Part shown: positions 17,460 to 26,571 of the stretch, piece by piece
Layout: every line of letters begins with the position of its first letter
Position numbering within the stretch: the stretch's first letter is position 1
Assembly: GCA_937888715.1 (NCBI GenBank)
Contig: CALARU010000259.1
Location: forward strand, 1-49,378
DNA length: 49,378 nucleotides
Source: an uncultured Planctomycetaceae bacterium
GTDB lineage: Bacteria; Planctomycetota; Planctomycetia; Gemmatales; Gemmataceae
Reading direction: 5' to 3'
Notes under the pieces: model-generated
The model's input: the letters and a program-made list of their open reading frames with translations, nothing else
Told to the model about the DNA's origin: nothing
Database searches by the model: none
Position numbers and translations under genes: made by a program

Positions 17460-20400
17460 TTTCTAACCGCACACTTTCATCATGATTACCCTTATCAAAA
17501 CCAGTTTTTCTCCGAACCCAAGCCCCTAGATCATCTAAATAAGAATAAGTGACAGGGGTTATCAACAAGGTTAGAAGAAGCGATAACGCCTGACCACCCA
17601 TAATCACTTTTGCAAGGCCAGCTCTTGAAGCCGCGCCATGGCCGACGCCAAATGCCATCGGTACCATTGCAGCAATCAGCATAAGAGTGGTCATAAGGAT
17701 GGGCCGTAGCCTGGTACGATTTGCTTCAAGAATTGCATCCAGACGATTCATACCAGTTTTCCGAAGCTGATTGGTATAATCGACTTGCAAAATCCCATTC
17801 TTTTTAACGATCCCAAAAAGCATGAACAAACCAAACATTGCATAAATATCAAGATTAGTTTGCATCAATATGAGCGCCACAATTGCAAAAGGAACTGTAA
17901 GAGGGAGAGCAATCATAATGCTAATTGGGTGCACAAAACTTTCAAATTGAGCAGCAAGAATCATATACATGAAAAGAAAACTCAGATTGAAAGCAATAAT
18001 GAAACTAGAAACCTGCTCTGCAAGCATCTTAGCCTGCCCCAAGAATTCGAATTGATAAGTGGGTGGAAGATCGAGGGTTTTCAATTTAGCCTTGATAAGA
18101 TCAACCGCCTGGCCAGTAGCAATTCCTTCGAGGTTTGCAGAAATAACAACTTGTCTCTGCCTGTAAAAGCGCTCAATGCTAGCAGGGCCAAAAGCGTTCT
18201 TAATGGTTGCAACATTTCCTAATTCAACCGCACCAATCCCGGGTTTGATTGAAGGTAGGGTTAGGCGGGAAATAGTTTCTTTATCATTGCGGTACTGCTT
18301 ATCGGCACGCAGCCAAATATCATACTGTTCATCCTCTTCCTTAAATTTCCCAATGGGTTCACCACCCACTAACACAGTGAGAGTTGAATTAAGGGAATCA
18401 AGGGAAACGCCCAATTCAGAAAGGCGTTCTCGGTCAGGAATTATAACCAACTCAGGTTTTCGAAAAGAAAGACTGGAATCAACATCTACAAAGTAAGGCT
18501 GGGTTTTCATCCAGGAAATCATCTCGTTGGAGATGGATTTTAGTTTTTCAATATCGGGCCCGCGAACATTTAGATCAATCATCACCTGCTTGAAGCCAGT
18601 CTCTTGAAAAGCAGAAACATCTTGAACTGCAGCACGCAAATCAGGGTAATCAGCAACAATATCTCGCGCAAGTTTCATGACATCAAATTGCGAGAATCGC
18701 CTTTTGGAAAGATCTTCTATCCTCACATAAATATTCGCAGTGGAGATATCGCCCTGCCCTTTACCCAGCCTGCTAGTAGTATCGCCTATCACGGTAAAAG
18801 TATGAGTAACCCCAGGCAAAGATCGAAATCTTTGCTCAAGTTGGCCTACTTCCAAGTCTGACCTTTCAAGGGAATACCCCTCTGGTAGAAGTATGGCGAC
18901 TTGAAATTCTCCCTGATCATCACGGGGTACAAATTCAAGGCCTACAACCGTAAAAAGCCAAGGAGTAATGCATATCAACCCGACAGCAATAAAAACTATG
19001 AATCTTCGATGCGCCATCGAAAACCGAAGAATGACCATGTAAGAAGATTCAATCAAGCGCCAAACAATTCCAGATTTGGTGCCATGAATAATATCTTCAA
19101 GCCGAAGAAATCTAGAACAAAGCATGGGAGTCATAGTTAAACTGACAAACAAGCTCATAAGGATAGCAAAAGCAATAACGAGGCCAAAACTATTGAAGAA
19201 GCGCCCCACCTGCCCCCCCATGAATACAATCGGAAGAAAAATAACCAAGAGAGATAAAGTGGTTGCAGTAACAGCCATAGCAATTTCGGAAGTTGCCTGA
19301 CCCGCAGCTTCAAAAGCAGATTTTTTCTTTTCTTCCATGTATCTAAAAATGTTTTCATGAACTACAACTGCATCGTCAATCACTATGCCCACCGCAAGAA
19401 TCAACCCCAGAATCGTCATGTTATTGAGGGTTAACCCAAGCAAATCCATTAGTGCAAAAGTGCCTGCAATAGATGCGGGAATAGATAAAGACGCAATCAA
19501 AGTAGTGCGCCAATCACGAATAAAAACAAGAATTGTTAAACTCACTAATAAAACAGCCATAGCTCCATGGCGCTTGATTTCTTCAATAGCGCCCCGAATA
19601 AATCGCGACTGATCTCTAATGGTTTCGATGCGAATATCAGCGGGAAGAGCCGCCATAAGCTCATCAAGCCTTGCACGAACTCTATCAACGATTTGAACTG
19701 TATTGGCACCTGTTTGCTTTTGCACAAACAAAGTAACTGCGTTACCCCCCGAAGAAGGATCATCAATTTTATTCTCACCAAGGCTCCAAAGCCTGCTTAA
19801 ATTGTGAGGTTCTTCGAAAGAATCTTCTACTTGAGCAACATCTTCAATTCTTACTGCTTGACCATTGCGGGTGGTAATAATCAACCTGCGAATATCTTGA
19901 ACAGAAAGCACACGGCCTATCGTGCGCAACGAAAGCTCAAGCTTTCCCTGATCCACCTTGCCGCCAGGAAGTTCTTGATTTTCCTTAAGCAAAGTATTTC
20001 GAACCTCAGCAATCGAGATACCTTGATATTTCAAAAGCCTATTAGGATCAACCGTAATTTGAATTGCCCGCTGCCTGCCACCTACAATCGTGACAGACCC
20101 CACCCCGGTAAGTGTCTCAAGATTTTCTTTAATTTTTTTCTTAGCGATATGCGTGATTTCTCGCAAATCCCGATTCCCCGATATCGCTAATGAAAGTACA
20201 GGAGCAGCACTTATATCGAACCGATCAATGATAGGAGTATCTGTATTTAAAGGTAACTGATTTAAAATACCCCGAACTTTTGCCTCGATTTCTTCTGCAG
20301 CAATCTGGCCATTTTTTTCTACCCGAAATTGAACAACAACCGTTGATATTCCTTCTTTGGTCGTGGAACGCAACTCATCAATTCCTGCAACGGTATTAAC

Positions 20401-20610
20401 TGTTTCTTCAATAAGCTTAGTGATATTGGTTTCCATTTCTTCAACGCTTGCGCCTCGAAGTGTGGTGGAAATAATCACCACAGGAATATCAACATCGGGA
20501 AAGAGATCAACGCCTAAGCGAAAGTAGGAAAAAATTCCAAGGACTATTGGTGCCGCCATTAGCATGGCAGTAAAAACAGGGCGCCTGATACATACATCCC
20601 AAAGTGCCAT
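17449..20610 (-). CDS. RND efflux transporter, HAE1 family, inner-membrane subunit
   Basis: A proton-driven multidrug or lipid exporter of the AcrB/MdtB type, 1053 residues, with the usual twelve-helix layout and two large periplasmic loops (about 35-335 and 560-870). It starts MALWDVCIRRPVFTAML, typical of the family, and has the paired proton-relay aspartates GIVIDDAVVVHEN (Asp412, Asp413) in helix 4 and the second-half motif FGLFMLFGIVKKNGILQVDY. It overlaps the adaptor gene by one base (TGATG), so the two are translationally coupled. No outer-membrane channel gene is in the operon. Substrate cannot be told. Confidence 0.96.
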   Translation of the reverse strand: MALWDVCIRRPVFTAMLMAAPIVLGIFSYFRLGVDLFPDVDIPVVIISTTLRGASVEEMETNITKLIEETVNTVAGIDELRSTTKEGISTVVVQFRVEKNGQIAAEEIEAKVRGILNQLPLNTDTPIIDRFDISAAPVLSLAISGNRDLREITHIAKKKIKENLETLTGVGSVTIVGGRQRAIQITVDPNRLLKYQGISIAEVRNTLLKENQELPGGKVDQGKLELSLRTIGRVLSVQDIRRLIITTRNGQAVRIEDVAQVEDSFEEPHNLSRLWSLGENKIDDPSSGGNAVTLFVQKQTGANTVQIVDRVRARLDELMAALPADIRIETIRDQSRFIRGAIEEIKRHGAMAVLLVSLTILVFIRDWRTTLIASLSIPASIAGTFALMDLLGLTLNNMTILGLILAVGIVIDDAVVVHENIFRYMEEKKKSAFEAAGQATSEIAMAVTATTLSLLVIFLPIVFMGGQVGRFFNSFGLVIAFAILMSLFVSLTMTPMLCSRFLRLEDIIHGTKSGIVWRLIESSYMVILRFSMAHRRFIVFIAVGLICITPWLFTVVGLEFVPRDDQGEFQVAILLPEGYSLERSDLEVGQLEQRFRSLPGVTHTFTVIGDTTSRLGKGQGDISTANIYVRIEDLSKRRFSQFDVMKLARDIVADYPDLRAAVQDVSAFQETGFKQVMIDLNVRGPDIEKLKSISNEMISWMKTQPYFVDVDSSLSFRKPELVIIPDRERLSELGVSLDSLNSTLTVLVGGEPIGKFKEEDEQYDIWLRADKQYRNDKETISRLTLPSIKPGIGAVELGNVATIKNAFGPASIERFYRQRQVVISANLEGIATGQAVDLIKAKLKTLDLPPTYQFEFLGQAKMLAEQVSSFIIAFNLSFLFMYMILAAQFESFVHPISIMIALPLTVPFAIVALILMQTNLDIYAMFGLFMLFGIVKKNGILQVDYTNQLRKTGMNRLDAILEANRTRLRPILMTTLMLIAAMVPMAFGVGHGAASRAGLAKVIMGGQALSLLLTLLITPVTYSYLDDLGAWVRRKTGFDKGNHDESVRLENGK

Positions 20611-21965
20611 CAGGAATCGTTATTCCCTTCAATTGTCGAAAGTTTTAAAGACCGGATTTTGATAGTTGAGTTTTCCGCAAGACTGTTTTGGCCAGAAATA
20701 ACGATAGAATCTCCAACTTTAATAAGACCCGAAACCTCAACCCAGTTTTCAATCTGATTACTCATGGAAACAGGTACACGTTGTCCAAGCTTAACTTGAA
20801 TCTGCTTAACTTTATCACCTTCAACCCGAAAAACCTTGGTGACCCCAGCAAAACTAACCACAGATTCCTCAGGAACAGTAAGCACATCCATAGTCTTATC
20901 AACCTCAATGGAAACCTTTGCAAAGAATCCAGGCTTCAGCTCTCGATTAGAATTGACCACAGCTATTTCAAGTTGAAAAGTCCTACTTAACGGGTCAACA
21001 GTAGGATAAATGCGGACAACCGATCCGAGAAAAGTTTTACCAGGATAAGCCTCAACACTTATGCTGGCATTCTGCCCAAGCTTCAATTGCGACAATTCTT
21101 TTTCAGGCAAAGAGACCTGAAGCTTTAAAACACGATCCAAAGTAAGCCGATACAAAGGTTCCATTGGATTCAAATGAACCATTTCCCCCTCACTAACACC
21201 TTTACTGTAAACAATAAAAGGAGTTTTTCCACTGAGTGAGGCTATAAAATTAGCGTAATCTAAACCACCGGGGTTGTGCACTACAGGAACCGTGATTTTA
21301 GTGTCCTTCAATTTCTGTTCAGCAGTAGAAAGAAGTGCCTGCTTATATCTGACAGTAGCCAAGGCCGTGTTAACTTCAAGAATAGCATTATCCAGATTAA
21401 CTTTCGAAACTTTGGATTCTGTTTCAGCTTGCTCCCGATCTTCAATTGAAGAAGCTGTTCCAATCCTTCGAAGTCTATCAAGTTTATTAACCGCATTTTT
21501 TTCCAAGATCGCAGCCTTGGCAACCATGGGTAGATTAGTGACCACAAATTTTTCATCAGGCAAGGCAGAGAGCCCGAGTTTTGCCATTTCCAATTCCAAT
21601 GATTTTTTCGCCTCGTTAACAACAAGTTTCAAATCTGTTTCATCAATTAAAAGCAATGGTTCTCCAGGGTAAACTTCATCGCCAATATCATGAAAAACTT
21701 TACAAACGCGGCCTTCAACTTTGGGAATAACCGCAATGGTTTCCAGCCCTTTAAAAGAGCCAGTAGTTTTGAGATTTTTAGCAAGAGTTCGGGAAACAAC
21801 ACTCCCAATCGAGACAGGAACCGATGACACAGGCTTTGCAATGAAACCAGATTTAGCAGAATCAATATTAAAAAAAAGATCAGGCCGATAAACTGCCATT
21901 AATATAAATAACAGTGCCAACCAAGGAAAAAGTGAAAAGAATATTTTTATTGAAGTTCGAAGCAT
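20610..21965 (-). CDS. RND efflux periplasmic adaptor (membrane fusion protein)
   Basis: Links the RND pump to an outer-membrane channel. A 451-residue protein with an N-terminal anchor helix (about 8-26), a first lipoyl half (78-110, KVEGRVCKVFHDIGDEVYPGEPLLLID), an alpha-helical hairpin (110-222), the second lipoyl half (225-270) and beta-barrel/membrane-proximal domains ending SGQNSLAENSTIKI. The second lipoyl half carries an extra segment of roughly 20-25 residues (about 229-253). Same transcript as the pump downstream and 64 bases after the prepilin peptidase gene. Confidence 0.93.
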   Translation of the reverse strand: MLRTSIKIFFSLFPWLALLFILMAVYRPDLFFNIDSAKSGFIAKPVSSVPVSIGSVVSRTLAKNLKTTGSFKGLETIAVIPKVEGRVCKVFHDIGDEVYPGEPLLLIDETDLKLVVNEAKKSLELEMAKLGLSALPDEKFVVTNLPMVAKAAILEKNAVNKLDRLRRIGTASSIEDREQAETESKVSKVNLDNAILEVNTALATVRYKQALLSTAEQKLKDTKITVPVVHNPGGLDYANFIASLSGKTPFIVYSKGVSEGEMVHLNPMEPLYRLTLDRVLKLQVSLPEKELSQLKLGQNASISVEAYPGKTFLGSVVRIYPTVDPLSRTFQLEIAVVNSNRELKPGFFAKVSIEVDKTMDVLTVPEESVVSFAGVTKVFRVEGDKVKQIQVKLGQRVPVSMSNQIENWVEVSGLIKVGDSIVISGQNSLAENSTIKIRSLKLSTIEGNNDS

Positions 21966-22029
21966 AACTAATCCCAGACTTATAAAACCAAATACCTAAT
22001 TTTAATATATTTCATTTCAAACAAGAGTG

Positions 22030-23127
22030 TTAGCTACCAATATGATTCGAGCGCAAATTGTTCAACAATCGGAAAACAAAGCTGATGAACAACAAGGAAA
22101 TGGCACTAAAAGCAAACAAAATGAGTAAAAGCTGAAATTCGAAGAAAATTGGCTGTAAATGGGGAGACAAGAATTTCCAGCAGTAGAAAGTAGCCACAGA
22201 AGAAATAGCAAGGGATGGACCAAAAGGAAAAGCCTGTTCACCTTTACTAAACAATTGAAGAATACCAAAGAAAAAAGCCGGGATCACAGCAAGAAAAAAA
22301 GCGACAATAACAAGCTGCCAACCCCAAAAAGCCCCAACCATCATCATAAGATCTGCATCCCCCAATCCCATACCCTCGATACCCCGACCCAGGCCATAGG
22401 TAAAGCGAATCGCCCGAAGTAAAAAAGTACCTGTAAAAATTCCAGCTAAAGAAGTTATGAAACCATGAAGATAAACATGGGAATCCAGCCAGTCGAAAAC
22501 CGGAAACCACAAAGGCCAAGCCATAGTCCCTTGAGGCATTACGGGCTTAACAGGCCAATCCTTAGATGACAACAAAAACGTATTTGCAGAATGAATATCA
22601 TCAGGGAAAGGCCATGCTTGAAAACTCGAAAAAACCAAACCAAATAAAGTCCCAGTTACAGTAATTCCAAGGGGAATTTCCATTTTTGCAAGGTCGGTCA
22701 AAGAAGCAGTTAAGAGAAATGAAAGCAAAGTTACATGAGAAACAAAAGTAAACCAAACATTTAAAGGGATCAGTCCTTGGTTGATTTGATGGGAATGGAA
22801 CGCCACAATGTTATAACTGGGAACATTATAAATCACATCCAAAAGAAAAACCAAGACGAACATCAAACCCGAAAAAAGCTCGATCAACATATATCTTGCG
22901 GAGAAAGTCGATTTACATTTTCTGCAAATGCCCCCCAAAGCAAGATAACTAATAATGGGGATATTATCAAACCAGACAATAGGTTTAAAACAGCTAGCAC
23001 AATGAGACCCGGGCCAAAAAACACTTCGCTCAGTATTAAGCCTGAAAACACAAACATTAATAAAACTGCCAACACAGGCGCCCGTAACAAAAACGAAGAA
23101 AACCCAGATTAATACGGGAAGAGACAT
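22030..23127 (-). CDS. pilD: Prepilin peptidase / N-methyltransferase (A24 family)
   Basis: Cleaves and N-methylates type IV prepilin-like proteins in the inner membrane. It has 365 residues, against about 250-290 in most bacteria. The N-terminal GACVGSFINVCVFRL and the four zinc cysteines (43, 46, 68, 71) mark the methyltransferase-type domain. The peptidase aspartates are in SLTDLAKMEIP (Asp145) and GMGLGDADLMMM (Asp257). Extra length lies mainly at about 165-225, between the two Asp-bearing regions. It overlaps aroK by one base (TAATG). No pilin or secretion genes are in the window. Confidence 0.93.
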   Translation of the reverse strand: MSLPVLIWVFFVFVTGACVGSFINVCVFRLNTERSVFWPGSHCASCFKPIVWFDNIPIISYLALGGICRKCKSTFSARYMLIELFSGLMFVLVFLLDVIYNVPSYNIVAFHSHQINQGLIPLNVWFTFVSHVTLLSFLLTASLTDLAKMEIPLGITVTGTLFGLVFSSFQAWPFPDDIHSANTFLLSSKDWPVKPVMPQGTMAWPLWFPVFDWLDSHVYLHGFITSLAGIFTGTFLLRAIRFTYGLGRGIEGMGLGDADLMMMVGAFWGWQLVIVAFFLAVIPAFFFGILQLFSKGEQAFPFGPSLAISSVATFYCWKFLSPHLQPIFFEFQLLLILFAFSAISLLFISFVFRLLNNLRSNHIGS

Positions 23128-23690
23128 TAAAACTCCAAAGTATTCATAGCTTTGATATCTACCGCGATTTTTTTCGCCAACTCCGCCGGAGTCTGACTAT
23201 CCACATTGCAACAAATTTCGGAACTTTGTTTGTAAATCGTGGTACGAATTTCCAAAATAGCTTTCACCTCAGAAAGAATACTAACTTGCGGATCTTCTTC
23301 AGTTTGCTGGGTTAAAGGAGGCCTGTTCTTACCTGCAAGCCTATCTTCCCAAATACGATTCGCAAGAACATTTTCATCTGCTTGCAAAAACACAACAACT
23401 CCGTTCATCCCCATAATTTTACGGTTCTTTTTACCAAGAATGACGCCCCCGCCAGTAGCAACAACCTGCTTGGAATTAGCAGCAATTTTTTGCAATGCTG
23501 CATTTTCCATAACCCTGAATGCTGGCTCACCATCGATCGCAAAAATATCAGCAATATTTCTTCCCACACTCGCTTCAAGAGCTTGATCCGCATCAACGAA
23601 TGTCCAACCTAACTCTTGGGCAAGAAGTTTTCCCACTGTGGATTTCCCACAACCCCGGGCACCAATCAAATAAATATTTTTCTTAAGCAT
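23127..23690 (-). CDS. aroK: Shikimate kinase
   Basis: Phosphorylates shikimate at the 3-OH using ATP. A 187-residue P-loop kinase with Walker A GARGCGKST (10-18), the Asp pair of FVDADQALE, the shikimate-binding Arg in AFRVMENAAL, ATGGGVIL, and the lid region WEDRLAGKNRPPL. Slightly longer than the usual 170. It lies 18 bases after aroDE and shares a base with pilD, so its function follows directly on from the shikimate produced by the upstream gene. Confidence 0.96.
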   Translation of the reverse strand: MLKKNIYLIGARGCGKSTVGKLLAQELGWTFVDADQALEASVGRNIADIFAIDGEPAFRVMENAALQKIAANSKQVVATGGGVILGKKNRKIMGMNGVVVFLQADENVLANRIWEDRLAGKNRPPLTQQTEEDPQVSILSEVKAILEIRTTIYKQSSEICCNVDSQTPAELAKKIAVDIKAMNTLEF

Positions 23691-23708
23691 TAGAAAGCAA
23701 CTTCCTGT

Positions 23709-25205
23709 TTAAATCTTATTCCTTCGCAACTTTTCCAAGACAGTTTTCCTCATCACATCTAAAGGTGCATTAAATGATGTAAAAAGATTGAATTGTGCTG
23801 CAGCTTGACAAACAAACATTTCCACTCCATCGATAACGATGGCCCCTGCTTGCGCCGCATCTCTTAAAAATCGGGTCTCAATTGGATTGTACACTGTATC
23901 AAATGCAACATGATCTTTGGTAAAGCAATTTGAATCCCAAGGTGAATCATTCTCATTGGGGTGCATCCCCACGGAAGTGCAATTCACCAGTAAGCCGGAT
24001 TTAAAATCGTGCCTTTGGCTCCATGGCATAACTGCAACACCAGCCTCACATGCTAATTTTTCAGCTCTTTCAGAAGACCGATTACAAACTTTTACACCGC
24101 AACCCGCTTTTTTTAGTGCGAATACTGCAGCACGCGATACGCCGCCTGCTCCAAGAATCAAGACTTCTCTATTTTCTAGTGTTTCACCCAACTTGTTCTT
24201 GATGGCTGCAATAATACCTGTTGCATCCGTGTTCTCGGCATGAAATCCATAACCAGTTTTAACCAAAGTGTTGGCCGCACCTATTTGCTTCACCAGATCA
24301 GAACTTGTTGTCGCAAAACGAAAAGCACTCTCCTTATGCGGAATCGTAACACTATAACCCATTACCGGAATCGATTGATAAGCTTCGATAGCACTGGAGA
24401 AATCGGATGCTGAAATATGAAAAGGCAAATAAAGCCCAGGAAAACCCAATGCCTTAAAACTGGCATTATGAATAGCTGGGCTTAAACTATGGCCAATAGG
24501 ATCACCCATTACGCCAAAAACTTTGGTTTCTTTGCCTAAATTTTTAATGTCATAATCCGAAACCACATCTTTAAAAATTGGAATGCCCGGAGCGTTCACC
24601 AAATTATCAGAATAATTGGTATACATCCAAGGGCTACGCTTCTGGGTCAAAGCAAGCACTCTGGAGGGAAAACCCACGGTTCCCATGCAAAAAGCAATCA
24701 AAGGAAGACTTGCATGCTGATACAAATCGAGGATTCTAACTAAATCGGAATTATTGTTGGCAAAGCAGGCAATTTTCACCAATTCTGGACCCTGTGATTC
24801 AAAAGCTTTATGCAACACACTGATATTAGCTGGGGTTTGGGCAAAATTATGATAACTAAGGATACGCAGGCAATCGTTAGACGTGGAAAAGTTGTGAAAA
24901 CAATCAGCTTCGACATCGATCGCATGTGCCCCAGATTTCTGGGCCTGAATCAATATTTTAATGCGACTTTGCTCGTCTTTTTCCCAAAGCCCGCCATCAA
25001 TTTTCCTTCGAATGGTTACTAGAGTTGGACCTGTTATATTTTTTAGTATCTCCGCAATGGAAAACTCTTCCTGAAGAAAATCCAGCCTTAACTCAACCAA
25101 ATCTGCACCAAAATCAAATGCATGATTACAAGATTGCACCATCTGAATGCATGTTTTCTCAGCAATTACTGCGCAGACACCATTTTTTAGTTCAGCTAAT
25201 TTCAT
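23709..25205 (-). CDS. aroDE: Bifunctional 3-dehydroquinate dehydratase / shikimate dehydrogenase
   Basis: Carries out two consecutive shikimate-pathway steps. The first domain (1-215) is type I dehydroquinase with Schiff-base Lys144 (ELVKIACFA) and His119 (LSYHNFA). The second (225-498) is shikimate dehydrogenase: FGVMGDPIGHSLSPAIHN, Lys291 in SVTIPHKE, Asp327 in AENTDATG, and the NADP-binding GAGGVSRAA (352-360). All key residues are present. Such D-E fusions are known from plants, chlamydiae and planctomycetes. First gene of the minus-strand run; the promoter must be in the 112 bases shared with the divergent rhomboid gene. Confidence 0.96.
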   Translation of the reverse strand: MKLAELKNGVCAVIAEKTCIQMVQSCNHAFDFGADLVELRLDFLQEEFSIAEILKNITGPTLVTIRRKIDGGLWEKDEQSRIKILIQAQKSGAHAIDVEADCFHNFSTSNDCLRILSYHNFAQTPANISVLHKAFESQGPELVKIACFANNNSDLVRILDLYQHASLPLIAFCMGTVGFPSRVLALTQKRSPWMYTNYSDNLVNAPGIPIFKDVVSDYDIKNLGKETKVFGVMGDPIGHSLSPAIHNASFKALGFPGLYLPFHISASDFSSAIEAYQSIPVMGYSVTIPHKESAFRFATTSSDLVKQIGAANTLVKTGYGFHAENTDATGIIAAIKNKLGETLENREVLILGAGGVSRAAVFALKKAGCGVKVCNRSSERAEKLACEAGVAVMPWSQRHDFKSGLLVNCTSVGMHPNENDSPWDSNCFTKDHVAFDTVYNPIETRFLRDAAQAGAIVIDGVEMFVCQAAAQFNLFTSFNAPLDVMRKTVLEKLRRNKI

Positions 25206-25292
25206 GGGGAAGTTGTGTTATCGTTTCATGGCTATTATTAAAAAAGTTCAAATTAACCCAAATCAATGTTTCTTAATTACCTTCAAACATCC

Positions 25293-25298
25293 TAAAAT
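25293..25298 (+). promoter_or_regulatory. Possible -10 box for the rhomboid gene
   Basis: TAAAAT lies 19 bases before the ATG at 25318 and would place a transcript start near 25305. No good -35 is visible, so this is only a suggestion. The surrounding 112-base divergent region also has to carry the aroDE promoter. Confidence 0.25.
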
Positions 25299-25317
25299 AA
25301 CATGGTCTAGAGATTTT

Positions 25318-26250
25318 ATGAATACTAAGGCCCTTGGGACATCTCCACTTATGGGAGTTTACGACAGAGACTATTACAAAACCAACTTCAACTCCACCTT
25401 TGAAAAAGGATGGGGAAACATAAGTATTTGTAAATGGCTAATTGGAATTAACATAGTTCTTTTCATTTTGCAGATCAGCACTCGAGCTCCTTCTGGAGGC
25501 GGATTTGTCACTGACTGGCTTATACTAAATCCAGCCAAAGTAATCGATGGGGAAATTTGGCGCGTCTTTTCCTATGCGTTTCTTCACAGCATGGACAGCC
25601 CTCTCCATATTTTAATGAACATGATGGTTTTATGGATGTTTGGCAAGGAAGTGGAAGAGGTGCTAGGGGCGAAAGAATTTCTTCTTTTTTATGTGGTGAG
25701 CATAATCATCGGAGGAATAACTTTTGTTATCGGATCTCAATTAGGTCTGCACAATTCCTACGCAGTGTGTTTGGGGGCTTCGGGTGGTGTAAGTGCGATT
25801 CTTATTCTTTTTGCGTGTTGGTTCCCCAGTCGTACCGTTTTATTGTTTTTTATCATCCCGATGCCCATATGGCTGATGGCTGTTTTGTTTGTAGGGTTTG
25901 ACGCTTTCAATCTTCTTTCTGGAAAACAAGGATCTGTAGCGGTAGAAGTGCATTTATCTGGCGCCTTATTCGCCTACTTGTACCATGCTTTTCGCTGGAA
26001 ATTACTTCCGAGAAAAATGCCATCAATGCAGTTATTCAAGCGTAAACCAAAGTTAAAATTGTATCAGGAAGAAGTTCATGCATATGCACCCAAATATGAA
26101 CCGAAAGAAATTGGTATACCCCAAGATATGTTGATTCGGGTGGACCAAATATTAGAAAAGATCTCGTTGAGTGGTAAAGATAGCCTTAGTGAAGAAGAAA
26201 AAACATTTTTGTACAAGGCAAGCGAAACAATCAAACGGAAAAAGAACTAG
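25318..26250 (+). CDS. Rhomboid family intramembrane serine protease
   Basis: Cleaves membrane proteins within the bilayer. A 310-residue protein with six helices, the HxxxN motif (His97, Asn101 in LHILMNMM), the serine motif GASGG (Ser155) and the catalytic His212 in VEVHLSGALFAY. A C-terminal domain after about residue 265 (DMLIRVDQILEKISLSGKDSLSEEE) matches a small domain I remember on planctomycete/verrucomicrobial rhomboids. The frame opens much earlier (25147), but that part is antisense to aroDE. ATG 25318 is used; ATG 25351, which gives the family-typical MGVYDRDYY start, is an equally good alternative. Confidence 0.9.
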   Translation: MNTKALGTSPLMGVYDRDYYKTNFNSTFEKGWGNISICKWLIGINIVLFILQISTRAPSGGGFVTDWLILNPAKVIDGEIWRVFSYAFLHSMDSPLHILMNMMVLWMFGKEVEEVLGAKEFLLFYVVSIIIGGITFVIGSQLGLHNSYAVCLGASGGVSAILILFACWFPSRTVLLFFIIPMPIWLMAVLFVGFDAFNLLSGKQGSVAVEVHLSGALFAYLYHAFRWKLLPRKMPSMQLFKRKPKLKLYQEEVHAYAPKYEPKEIGIPQDMLIRVDQILEKISLSGKDSLSEEEKTFLYKASETIKRKKN

Positions 26251-26260
26251 GGGAAACGCA

Positions 26261-26485
26261 ATGGCTATGTACGAATTTAGCTGTAAACGATGTACAAAAG
26301 AATTTGAGCAGTTGGTATTCGCTGGAGAAAAAGCAGTTTGCCCGGGTTGCAAAAGTACAAGTTTGGAAAAAAAGTGGTCTCTTCCTGCTAGGCCAGGTAG
26401 CCAAGATGGAGTCAGTTATTGTGAAACAAATTTGCCACCTTGCAATCCTAACTGTTGCAAAATACCATCAAATGTACGAAGATAA
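26261..26485 (+). CDS. FmdB-like zinc ribbon protein
   Basis: A 74-residue protein opening MAMYEFSCKRCTKEFEQ, with two CxxC knuckles (CKRC and CPGC) forming a zinc ribbon, as in the FmdB putative regulatory family. Four more cysteines cluster near the C-terminus (CETNLPPCNPNCC), unusual for such a short protein and possibly a second metal site. The ATG at 26261 has AGGGGAAA upstream and follows the rhomboid stop by 10 bases, so they are likely co-transcribed. The role of the family is poorly known. Confidence 0.85.
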   Translation: MAMYEFSCKRCTKEFEQLVFAGEKAVCPGCKSTSLEKKWSLPARPGSQDGVSYCETNLPPCNPNCCKIPSNVRR

Positions 26486-26571
26486 CAAAATGAGGTTTAT
26501 TATTACCTTGTAAAAATCACATCTCTCCCGGTTTCTCTGGAATCTTATCCAGGGCGAAAGGGATTATTTGA

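Noticed and set aside
17785-20190. Several plus-strand open frames of 75-145 residues across the RND pump gene
   Set aside because: All are antisense to a well-conserved 1053-residue transporter, with Asn/Lys/Ser-rich composition and no start signals or domains.
25147-25317. A longer N-terminus for the rhomboid protease
   Set aside because: This part lies mostly antisense to the start of aroDE, has no membrane or protease motif, and would overlap the divergent promoter region.
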